Shown here piece by piece: positions 33,541-43,312 of a stretch of DNA of 64,000 bases (position 1 is the first letter of the stretch; each line of letters starts with the position of its first letter). Below the pieces are notes generated by a model, which saw nothing but the letters and a program-made list of their open reading frames with translations, ran no database searches and was not told the origin of the DNA. The position numbers and the translations under genes are program-made. The DNA is from Rutstroemia sp. NJR-2017a BVV2 (Eukaryota > Ascomycota > Leotiomycetes > Helotiales > Rutstroemiaceae): NCBI GenBank assembly GCA_002946415.1, contig NJPS01000044.1, positions 620,001 through 684,000 of the forward strand. The letters run 5' to 3'.

Positions 33541-34602
33541 ATGTCACAGAAGAAACAGAATCTCGCTCGCATCCGGGATAATCAAAGACGCTCTCGGGCG
33601 CGTCGGAAAGAACATCTTCAAGAGCTGGAGGCTCGATTGCGACAATGTGAACTCCAGGGCGTGGAGGCCTCGTCCGAAATTCAGATGGCAGCACGGAGGG
33701 TCGCGGATGAGAATAAGAAGCTGCGCAGTTTATTGGCCCAACATGGCATAGCAGATGACATGGTTGACGCACACCTGCAATCGAGCTCCTCTACAGATAT
33801 CATGATGACCAGGCCGTGCAGCACTCAGAGCTCGTCGGTCCAAGTCCTAGAGCAATTACTCTCGACGCGAAAAGCTTGTTGCGTGGAAGGGAATGGGCCT
33901 GCGTCGAACGGCATGACGGTGGAACGGACAGTACAGCGTGGGGATACCTGTTTTAGTGCAAGCACAACAAACTCGCTTTGGGATTCAGTACATACCTCGA
34001 GGAGTGCGAGCGTAGGGCGACTGTCGCCTGGCAGAGCAGCTCCGTCAGCGCAACAATTCATGCCACCTAGCGCAAACAATTCGGCAAATCGACATAACAG
34101 TCTGAGTCGGGTGCAATGTACAGGTACACGTGCACAAAATCAACAACAGCATCCTCAAGCACATCCGCAACGATACACCATGACAGCAGGATCGTTACCA
34201 CGAACACAGAGTCGCTCTTCCAGTGTATCGATGCAATCCCCTTCTATATACGATTTCGATCAACAATTAATTTCAAATACGCATTTTAATCTAAACTCTT
34301 CGCAGGTGCAAGCCATGCATCAACATCAACATCAACAACAACAACAACAGTATCAGATGAACGCGCATCTGCCAAATCAAGTATCCTCACATCCTTCATC
34401 AACAACGTATGCACAACCGAACAATGGCAATTCGAACAACAATTATAATAGCTGTATGACAGCAACGGACATAATATCATCAATGGCAGGTGGTGATCCA
34501 TCAGTCATCAGTGCGGACTTGGGATGTCTCCCCGGCGTGGATTGCGCCGTGGACAACCACTTAGTGTTTAATGTCATGGATAGGCATACAGTAGGAGTAT
34601 GA
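33541..34602 (+). CDS. bZIP transcription factor
   Basis: Single main exon, 353 residues. The basic region NLARIRDNQRRSRARRKEHL is followed directly by a zipper-like heptad helix (LQELEARLRQCELQGVEAS, VADENKKLRSLL), at residues about 7-70. This is an ascomycete bZIP family with an invariant N-x4-NQRRSRARR core. The middle is low-complexity Ser/Gln/His-rich, including a HQHQHQQQQQQ run. The C-terminus has the second family motif, CMTATDIISSMAGGDPSVISADLGC, then CAVDNHLVFNVMD. An alternative start is possible: ATG at 33362 with a GTAAGT donor at 33377 could splice to an acceptor at 33549, giving MSAASKKQNLARIR. Presumably nuclear; target genes are unknown. Confidence 0.88.
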   Translation: MSQKKQNLARIRDNQRRSRARRKEHLQELEARLRQCELQGVEASSEIQMAARRVADENKKLRSLLAQHGIADDMVDAHLQSSSSTDIMMTRPCSTQSSSVQVLEQLLSTRKACCVEGNGPASNGMTVERTVQRGDTCFSASTTNSLWDSVHTSRSASVGRLSPGRAAPSAQQFMPPSANNSANRHNSLSRVQCTGTRAQNQQQHPQAHPQRYTMTAGSLPRTQSRSSSVSMQSPSIYDFDQQLISNTHFNLNSSQVQAMHQHQHQQQQQQYQMNAHLPNQVSSHPSSTTYAQPNNGNSNNNYNSCMTATDIISSMAGGDPSVISADLGCLPGVDCAVDNHLVFNVMDRHTVGV

Positions 34603-35190
34603 CAGGAGGAGCTTGCTGCAAAAGATCTTTATGCCGGCTTGTCATTGGCATGAGAGCTTGAGTCTGATTGTGGCCATCAAGCTACCATGTACTTCAAATT
34701 CTGAAGCAAACCAATCGAATGAGGTCCTCCAGCTCTTTCGGATGTTAATGTACTATTTTACATTCCTACGATGTCATTGGTGGTGATTTGAATCTTGGAT
34801 GCTTAACGTCAACAGGTCAATCTAATCCTCATTTCAAATATCAAGATAGTTGTGAAAAACAGCTAGCAAGCTTTCATTTTGAATTATCCAGGCAAGCCAC
34901 TAATGATTCTTGAGAGTGGGAGACGAAGTCATATCCTACATTCCATTCAGCGGCGAACTAAACCTATTGCAGTCAAAGACAGAAGAACCTCAATAATTAT
35001 ACTTCGTCTCAACAAAGCATTTGGTGGTTCAAATGTCAGAGTTTGGTCTTGGTTCTAGCTCAGCCTTGTGTCACATAATGTTCTTTGTATCTGGCATCTT
35101 CACATCTTTTAGCACTCCACCGGCTTTGTGGAATTGCGCATACATGAATCTGGAGTTGAAAAAGAGTCGCCGTTTCAATGTGTTGATCTC
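34603..35190. other. Intergenic, AT-rich; no gene seen
   Basis: Tandem-oriented gap between the bZIP factor and the following orphan gene. A CATCTTTTAG acceptor-like site near 35102-35111 leaves open a short upstream exon for the next gene. Confidence 0.45.
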
Positions 35191-38100
35191 ATGATTTCTC
35201 CTGATCCAGATGTATCTTCCCCCCCTCGGGGAACTAACGAGGAGGATCCCGTTCTCTCTACCCCGCATGACAGATCTGGCACCTATAACTTTACTCCAAT
35301 TCTTACTGCAAGCGCTGTGCAGAAGCAAGTCCGCGAAAACCCGGGTACCCTTCCACTTGTATCTCCCATTCCCACAACGACGATTCCGTCGCCACTCGCA
35401 GACAACCTCAGCCCTGAAGTTATAGAAGGCATTCATGATTATCTTCTGGACGTCGGTGGATACCCGAATCACAATGCACAAGTCTACAATGGGAATGGTC
35501 GCGAGGTGTGGGAGAGCTGGAAGCGTGCTTGGGATATCTGGAATAACCATTTTATTGAGGGCCGTGTGAACGAAGTTTGGCTTGAGCAGACTTACAGGAA
35601 GTATGAAGCGTGGGAGAACTATAGCACTCGTGCTAGAAGAGGTAGACAACGTCGCAGGACAACTTCTAAGACAGGCCTATATAGAACTGAAGAGATAGCT
35701 TCTGGCCTCGTCCCGCATTCAGATCCAGGTTCTGATACAGAATCGGACTATACTTCTGACACAGATCCCAGCCGAATTAAGAAACCCCCCGTCGTGGAAG
35801 AAGATGGATCTAGCGGCGGATTCTTTGCCATGCGAGATTTCGAGGAATATGCTACATCAGATGTGAATTACCCGTCCCACGAATTCTACGATCCGACTGA
35901 GAATAGTGTTTGGCGACCCAAAAGAGTTGGTGAAGAGAACTTAAAGATTGATATGGATGAGGAGATGCATGAATTTCTGGTCAACACGGACCTAGAGTTT
36001 GATGGTGGCGTAGATTGTGGAAGAAGTCCATATCCTGTATGCCTACCCCCATGACATAAACTAATGCACCACTGATTTTGTTCACTGTAGCTCCTACGAC
36101 CCTTAATACGCTATGCAAAAGGTGTGGCTCAAGTCGAGAAGGGACAAGCTCCCAGATCTTTCTTGAAGGTCAAAAAGAATTGGGATGGTGTGAGAGGGAC
36201 CATTTTCAACATGCCAACAGGTCTATCGGAGCCCTTGCATGTAGACGAACCGTATCACACACCTTCGGGTGACGCAATGCCGGTGGACGAGAGCTACGCG
36301 AATCATGAGGTATTCCCTTTGGATATTCGACGAGTAGCCAAAATCCCACCTGAACTTGAGCAAACTGGAGTCCCATCCAAAGGCCAGGATCATTTGGAGC
36401 GGGACAATGATATCATCATCAAACCCCCTTCTAAGAAAAAGCAAAAGGAGTACCGAGAGATGCTCCCTGACGACCCATGGTGGGTTACTGAGCAAGAAAG
36501 AGAAGCTCGGGATGTGCCACCTCGCACTTATCCACTAGCCGTAGAGCCAAAGCAATCGCATCTTCCCTTCGATGACAAGTTGTGGCAAGACGAAGTCAAG
36601 AAAGACTCAGGTTCTAAGAATCAGTATTTTGTCGTCAATCTGGATGGAAGACATCTTATGGTCAATGGACTCGAAATAAAGAAAGGCCAATTTGCTGGCC
36701 CTCTACCGCAATTTGCCGTCATTCAATATGAAGGAGGAGGAGTAGCATTTTGGTTTGGAGTTGGAGGACGATTCTACAAGCAAGCGGATCGAACAAAGGA
36801 CTGGACGGAAGAATGGATGGAACTGAGGCACAAGAGCCCGGAGTGGGCAAACGTAGGCTTACCAACCGGCCTGGTTTGGCGTCACATAATCTTGGCAAAG
36901 ATTCGGGAAGACGATGAAGGTGAAGGAGAGCATGATCCGATGTGGTTGCGATTGAAGAATCCTAGACCCGAGACAGGTAGCAGACGTTCCGACTGCCACC
37001 AACGTTCCAATATTCGCGCTGGGTCTGGGGATCCTCATGATAACGGCAATACACTTGGACCTCTACCATTTCCGTCTGTGAAAGAAGAGCTCAAATGGGT
37101 TGCTGCACAGTTGCACTACCAGCAACTTCCAATCAATGCGTCTCCAATTGTTGGACCTACTGAGGAGATAGGAAGGGGCGGTCTTCCGGCTGGTTACCAG
37201 GCACCTGATGATAATACCACTGATCGAGATAGAGATCAGTTCCGGCAGATACACAGAAGTGAGCTGTTTACAGATGAGACGGAAGATACTTATGCATACG
37301 ATCCGTATGGTGAGGTTAGGGAACAGAATGTGCCGACTGTCGCAGAGCAGGGATCAGCAAGTCAAGCAGAAATGGGTCAAGCGTACAATCCGACTGGTGA
37401 GTTTATGGAGCAAAGCGGGCAGGCCTTCGGGGAGCAAAGCGAGCAAGACTTAGGGGAGCAAGGAGAGGAAGCCTTCACGGAGCAAAGCGGGCAAGGCTTT
37501 GCAGAGCAGATGTCAGCAGGGCAAACCGAAACGGGTCAAGCATACAATCCGACTGGTGAGTTTGGGGAGCAAAGCGGACAAGCATTCGCAGAGCAGATGT
37601 CACCAAGTCAAACAGAGCAGTTTCCAGCAAGCCAGACAGAGCAGTTGTCAGCAATCCAAACAGGGCAGATGCTAGCAAGCCAAACAGAAACGACTCAAGC
37701 CTACAACAGTGCTGCCGAACAGACGCCTGTCACTACATTTGATGAAGAGATAGGCAAGAAAAGACAGCATGAAGAGGACAGTCTTGATACACCTGATGCC
37801 AAAAGAACTCGACAAGAGCGTATGGAGGCGATGGATCGCATGCGAATGAAGTTCATAGAGAGTGAGCGAGACGCACGTAACAGAATGAATGCTCGTCTCT
37901 CCGCAAACCGTGGCCCTCCACACAACCAAGGCGCAGATCCGAATCGCTCGTCATCACCCGCACGCGTAACTATAATACGACCGGGTGTTCGGCTCCCAAG
38001 CCCAGGATTCGAAGGACCAAGTGGAATTCCCGGTGAGGTATGGCGGCGGAGAATTACGGGTAATTTGCAGACTTCGGACAAACAAGCATTGATCGATCGA

Positions 38101-39024
38101 GATAAGGCTAGGAAACGCGAAATCGATGCTCGTCATAGATCTCTAAGCGCAGCCAGAAGAAGGAAACGAGCACGAACTGCAGATAGCAGCAGGCGGGATA
38201 GCGATGCCTCCAGCAGCAGCGCCAAACCTGAACGCCCCCAAGAACCATCGCCACTCGGTCATCCTCAACAACCACCACCCGAACAACCCCAACAGCCACC
38301 TGAACACCCTCATCAACTCTCACCCGCCGAAATTGCCGAAATCCTAAGACGCCAATTTGCACAAAATCCCGCAGCCCAACCACCCCCGCCAGACCCAAAC
38401 ATCCCCGCCCAACCCGCACCTCCACCCGATTCAACCGACACCGAATCCATAATCCTCCCCCGAGGCGAACTTACCCGCGCCCGCATCGCCAGCGCAAACC
38501 TCGCCAAAGCCCGCTTCGAGGAGAAACAATACGAAGAAGCGCGCCGCGCCAAAGAACGCCTCGTCCAAGCACTCAACTCGCAACGGCGCAATTCCCGCGA
38601 AGGACAAGATAAAGCGCGCCGGAATAGCGATAAAGAACGAGAGGAGAAATCACGCAGGGCTTCGGAGAATGTGGCTGAAGAAGCTGCTCCGGAACCTGCA
38701 CTCCCTGTTGAAAGCCCGGACGAGAAAAACAGACGAATCGCAGATGCAGAGCAGAGGGAAGATGCATGGAGGAGGGAGGAAGAGATGCGAATCGCAGATG
38801 CAGAGCAGAGGGAAGATTCAGAGGAGAGCGAAGAGCACCCACTCACTAGGTTCTCCTCCTGGGAAGAGGCGGTGGAAAGTTTGCCCGTGGCGGAAGTGGT
38901 CGCGGATGTTTCGGTCACGGACGGGTTGCCTGGAACATGGCGGTTTGCGGCGCCGAAGGCGAGGATGGAGAATGAGATGACTGGGTTTGAGGAGGGGTAT
39001 GTGGTTTTTAGTGCTACTTTGTGA
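35191..39024 (+). CDS. 1,259-residue low-complexity orphan protein
   Basis: Two exons, 35191-36036 and 36091-39024, joined by a 54-bp GTATGC...TAG intron in frame. The first ATG in the open frame is at 35191 (MISPDPDVSS); an upstream exon is possible. Exon 1 contains an aromatic-rich segment (VWESWKRAWDIWNNHF, WLEQTYRKYEAWENY) and an acidic one. Exon 2 begins with a possibly globular part (YFVVNLDGRHLMVNGLEIKKG, VIQYEGGGVAFWFGVGGRFY, GLPTGLVWRHIILAKI). It is followed by a Gln/Glu/Ser/Thr repeat region (37375-37720) built on QAYNPTGEF-xEQSGQAF units and QTEQ steps. Then come a Pro/Gln-rich segment, Arg/Glu coiled coil and a duplicated RIADAEQRED. There is no signal peptide, no membrane segment and no family I recognise. 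Confidence 0.75.
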
Positions 39025-39916
39025 GAATTGGGGGCGGAGGAGGGGGGAAGGGGGAAGGGGAGAGAGGAGAGGGGAGAGAGGAGAGTTATGGTTTTGTGTG
39101 TATATCTTGTTGTTTTGTTTCTTGATTTGGGGGTGGAGTTTGACCTCGTATATATGTAGATATATAAATAGTATTGGTTTGATTATACGCACTTGCTTTG
39201 CTGCGGAAGGAAGATATGGGTTGCTGTGTGGATGTCTATCTAGATTTTGAGTAACCTGAATATCCATCGCGCAGGCTTACTTGCCGGCCTCCTCCCCCAC
39301 CCCCCTCCCTCACTCTGTTCGCCTATTTACCCACATGGAAGTTGTGATAAAGGAGAAATTTCCATCGCCAGGCAAGAGTGACAAGATCTAGTTAATATAC
39401 CCATCGAACGAAATCAACGAGGCCTTTTAGCAGACCATCCATCAAAAACCGTAAATAAATACCCCCTTAGACGTATAATACAATAGCTGTGACTATTTCT
39501 CCACCACACGCTCAAAACAACACCGAGAGCTGAGCGAGAAGTAGAAACACACCACACCACAAATATCGAATTTCAAATGTTATATTTTCAGACGGATATT
39601 TCAATACCAACCTGCCTTACACACCACAAATACAGCCATGTAATATAATACCCATATGATATCTATCTTTCACCTATTCCATCTTATTGACGTGCTGTGC
39701 TACCAGTCTCTTGCTCATCGTTCCTTCCTTCCTTCCTTCCCGTTACAGGCCATTCTTATACCCAAGGACCAGCTAGCTGGACACTAACACAGAATATCCG
39801 TCCATCCGTACATGCAGTCAGATGAATATATATGTAAATCCATCCCGAAGCACATCTCCTCGCTCCCGTCTCCAATCCCGCATCCATCCACCAACCCCCT
39901 CCCACTCACTCACTAT
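39025..39916. other. Convergent intergenic region, GGGGA-rich then CT-rich
   Basis: 892 bp between two stop codons. The first 70 bp are GGGGAAGGGGAGAGAGG-type purine DNA. A (TTCC)n run sits at about 39721-39740. No gene was seen. Confidence 0.5.
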
Positions 39917-41374
39917 TCACAAAAAGTAATCCGCGACCGGTTTCTTCGCCGGCATTCCCCTCGAATCCTGCGGCGCCGCATGAAAAACCTTATACCTCCT
40001 CGCCGGCCCACTCAGCGGCTGTTTCAACAACCCCGCACTACTCCTGCCCACCTCCCCATTACTCCTCGCCACAATACCCTGGCCCGTCCCATCCTCCGCC
40101 AGCTCCATAATCGCCGCCACATTCCCACATCTGTAGCAATAATTCGGCGCCGACCACACCGTCACGATACTGCTATCGAACATTTCCTTAAAGCCCTCCA
40201 TCACCAGCTGGTGCGCGCGCGCAATCATGGAGAGATCGTTCGCGTGATTGAACATCTTGACGATGTCGGCGCCGAAGAGGAAGCCTGCGCCGCGGGGGGA
40301 GAGGCCCCAGCCGTCGATTTCGTCGGGGTCAGACCACAGGAGATCGCACATGGCGCCTTCGTGGGGGACTTCTTGTTTGCGGTCGAGCAGACGGATTTTG
40401 TCGACTGCTTGGATGAGGGGGGAGAGACCGCCGTGCACGCAGAGCACGGCGCCGGAGGAATTGCCTGAGCTACCGCTGCTGGAGCCGGAGGCGCCTGAGC
40501 CGGGAGGGCCGGTGCCGGTGGGGAATTTGTTCTTGGGACTGGGAGAGCCTTTGTCGGATGAGGAGCTCTTTTCGGAGATCATCTTCTTGCCTGGTCGGGG
40601 CTGGTTGCGGAAGAATCGGTTCATGACTACTCCGTCTTGGTTGCATACTTCTATCTCGACTTCTCCATCCATGTATTCCTGCGTTGATGCTGTGCTATCT
40701 CCGAGCGCAGACACCGAGTCGGGCTGCATATTGCTCGAGGCACCGAGGACGAGAGCGCCTAACGCAAGGTAGTCGAAAACCTCACAGCAATATCTCCATA
40801 CATTTGCGCTTCCGTATTTTCGCAAACATTCGTCATAGAAACCGTAAACTGTTGTAATTTGTCGAGATTCGTGATTGCCTCGAATCAAGGTCATTCGGTC
40901 TGGATATCGTACTTTAAGACATAAAAGAAGTAGGAAAGATTCTAGGGAGTAGAACCCTCGATCAACGAAATCGCCTATAACCCATTCAGCATTGTGTTCG
41001 TCATTTCGTAAATTGAGTCCTTCTTACCCATAAATAAGTAATTGGTGTCGGGCACATCACCACCAACTCTGAATAGTTCCATAAGATCATGAAATTGCCC
41101 ATGTATATCACCGCATATCTATGTGAATTTGTCAATATTTGGCCCCCACCGCAGACTCGCAATGAACAGAATCCATACCGTCACCGGCGCCGTAACTGTA
41201 ACCACATTTCCCTCCTCTATCAGGATTTCTCTCGCCTTATGACATAATTCTCGTACTTCTGCCTCCGGAATCGGTCGACAAGCTCGCAATTGCGATATGG
41301 CTCTGCAAGACGATATTAGACAGGCTCAGCAAAAGAATGCACTGAAGAATATCCCACCTATCCAGGTCACTCAT
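39917..41374 (-). CDS. PPG1: Ppg1-type PP2A-like serine/threonine phosphatase catalytic subunit
   Basis: Four exons: 41358-41374, 41179-41302, 41028-41118 and 39917-40974, with introns of 53-60 bp, giving 429 residues. Metal- and phosphate-binding motifs are intact: [24 protein letters not shown], a catalytic-site HGGLSP, and later [10 protein letters not shown] and [12 protein letters not shown]. The protein ends in KKPVADYFL, the DYFL tail that is carboxymethylated in PP2A-like enzymes. Between LALGALV and [10 protein letters not shown], contiguous in most PP2A enzymes, there is an insertion of about 105 residues. It is rich in Ser, Gly and Pro. Yeast Ppg1 acts in glycogen storage and in the Far complex (STRIPAK-like); the insert supports Ppg1 over Sit4 or PP2A. 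Confidence 0.9.
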
Positions 41375-42208
41375 TTTTGCTTTTCAGAGCTGTGATGGCG
41401 TGCTCTAATGGGAGCGTCGTGCGCAAGCTGTGAATGACTATATCCGCCGCAATGGATAGATTATCGCAAAAAAGTCGTTTCGTCTCGAATCCTCGGTAGA
41501 GCGTAATTGTGATGTCGCAAGAGCGCGAAATCTGCAAGACAGGTTCCCCGAGTCCAAAGCTCTAGTATCGCAATATCTTCAATCTCCTATGATTCCTCTT
41601 GGTATGCAATCTCCAATCCTCAATGGCGCATCGAAATCATAAATCGAAAACGGGCGGCGAAACCACGGAGACTCGATCCGAATATCTCAACTTTCACCAC
41701 AATCTTTCATCCAGAACACCAATATCTCCAGGGAAATCAACAGGGTATCACAAAAACAATGCGTCTCCGGCGCGGTCGTACGTCCTCTCAAACAACGACA
41801 GATGTTTTTAAAATCCGTAACTTAAATGTTGGACGAAATTATAATTTTCCCCAGCCTCGAGTGATAACGCCTCAACTCTGACGCTAGTGGATTGATTGAT
41901 TGAGCTCCAAGCTGTTGATTACGCGCTAGGCGGTAAGTAGGTCCGGACCACGCGATCCAATTGGTGTGAATTTAAGCTTTTTCGTCTGTCCCATGAAATG
42001 AGCATGCTCTGCATTGACTGAACTTCCAAAATTCAAGATCGCTCCCTCCGCACACTGACTGCATAACACGACACCAATGTCAACGTCATTGTTGGGTGCT
42101 TTAGAAAGTGTGCAGGACTAAGGTAGGTCAGTAGCTCCAGAAGAAGATCAATTACTAACAGTCGAACGAACCTTAGAGCGCACAACTCTTTCTCTCTCTC
42201 TAAAAATC
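41375..42208. promoter_or_regulatory. Divergent region of the Ppg1-like and small-protein genes
   Basis: 834 bp between divergent starts. No coding signal was recognised. A (CT)n run immediately precedes the plus-strand ATG (about 42188-42200), common in fungal core promoters and leaders. Confidence 0.5.
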
Positions 42209-42598
42209 ATGCCACCCCATCTCCACCCCCGCTCCAAATTCACCTCCTCCCTCTTCGCAACAACCCTCTTCGCGAGTTTCTTCGTCGTCGCGCTCCCGCA
42301 TGCGCTCCCCTGCCCCGCACCACACATCGCCTACGCGGACACCATCAGCGTAGACGCATCGGGACGACCACGGCGCCGACGGCGGAAATGTCCTGTGGAC
42401 GAAGAAGAGAAGGAGGAAGAATCAAATTCCAAGCTACATTCGTTCGATAACCAGAAAGTGGACATTGAGAGCGAGGGGACGAGATTGCAGAAGAGAGAAT
42501 GCCCGGTGCCGAAGCCTGGGGGGATTGTGGGGGAGATCTTGGGGTTTAAAGCTGGGTCGAGTGGGAATGGGAATGAGAAGGGATCGAAACCACCGTGA
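42209..42598 (+). CDS. Small protein with N-terminal hydrophobic segment and repeated CPV motifs
   Basis: Single exon, 129 residues. Residues about 11-32 (FTSSLFATTLFASFFVVALPHA) form a hydrophobic helix after a short basic N-terminus, so it is a signal peptide or a membrane/mitochondrial anchor. A Cys-Pro dipeptide follows (LPCPAPH). The rest is polar, with two similar sites: RPRRRRRKCPVDEEE and QKRECPVPKPGG, each a basic cluster followed by Cys-Pro-Val. The C-terminal GGIVGEILGF may be the best-conserved part. I do not recognise a named family; I only have a vague memory of similar small ascomycete proteins. The ATG has a good context (AATCATGCC) and follows a pyrimidine-rich leader. Expression is not proven. 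Confidence 0.65.
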   Translation: MPPHLHPRSKFTSSLFATTLFASFFVVALPHALPCPAPHIAYADTISVDASGRPRRRRRKCPVDEEEKEEESNSKLHSFDNQKVDIESEGTRLQKRECPVPKPGGIVGEILGFKAGSSGNGNEKGSKPP

Positions 42599-43312
42599 GG
42601 AATGCGGGGTTGAGGTGCCGGGAATACTTGGGAGGAAAGGATATAGTTGGATTGTATATATTACTCTACTGAATGTACATTGTGCCTGCATTACGGGGAC
42701 TCATGGAGATTAGCGGTAATGTACGAGATGCTGTGTTGGGTACAGGACCTCTAATGTGGTCAACGGGAAGAGATTTAAGGATGGCCCAACGAGGTGAAGA
42801 CCCATGCATGTAGAATTTAGAATTGTATCCACGATGCTACTTATTTTCCGTTCTATTTTGCCTTCGCACGGTATCTGATTACGCTCTTATCAGTCACTTG
42901 AGAAAAACTCATTGAATGTCACAGGCAACAATCTGTGGAGGAGCGAAAGGGACACCGGTATGAACAATGATCAACTGAATCAGTAATCACCTTTTTCGCG
43001 AATGGCCATAGAGTAACATATCTCTCATTATTCGATCCTGGGCCTAACAGACTCCACTAATATCAAGGGGTATCTACAACCAAAACACATGAAAAGAAGT
43101 CATCTAAAAATGACCCTGTCCATTTACCGTACATGCATTCTACCACCGCATCCACAATATGCTTCTGTTGACTGTCAACATTATCTCAAAGAAAAGAAAT
43201 TCGCGTGTAACATTAGAAGTATTAAAAGAAATCTGAAAATCATGACCAGTCCTGTGAATGTAATGTCACATGAGAACTAGTCTTTGAAGACCTTTTTGAT
43301 AGAAGTTTCGGC
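42599..43312. other. Convergent intergenic region, no gene seen
   Basis: 714 AT-rich bp between the small-protein stop and the channel-gene stop. Short frames have no motifs. Confidence 0.5.

Noticed and set aside
35128..35190. Upstream extension of the orphan protein (ELRIHESGVEKES...)
   Set aside because: It would need a GTG start. The first in-frame ATG is at 35191, and fungal nuclear genes start with ATG, unless an upstream exon exists.
38313..38918. Minus-strand frame of about 200 codons inside the orphan gene
   Set aside because: Ser/Ala/Arg-rich shadow of the Arg/Glu/Ala-rich coiled coil on the plus strand.
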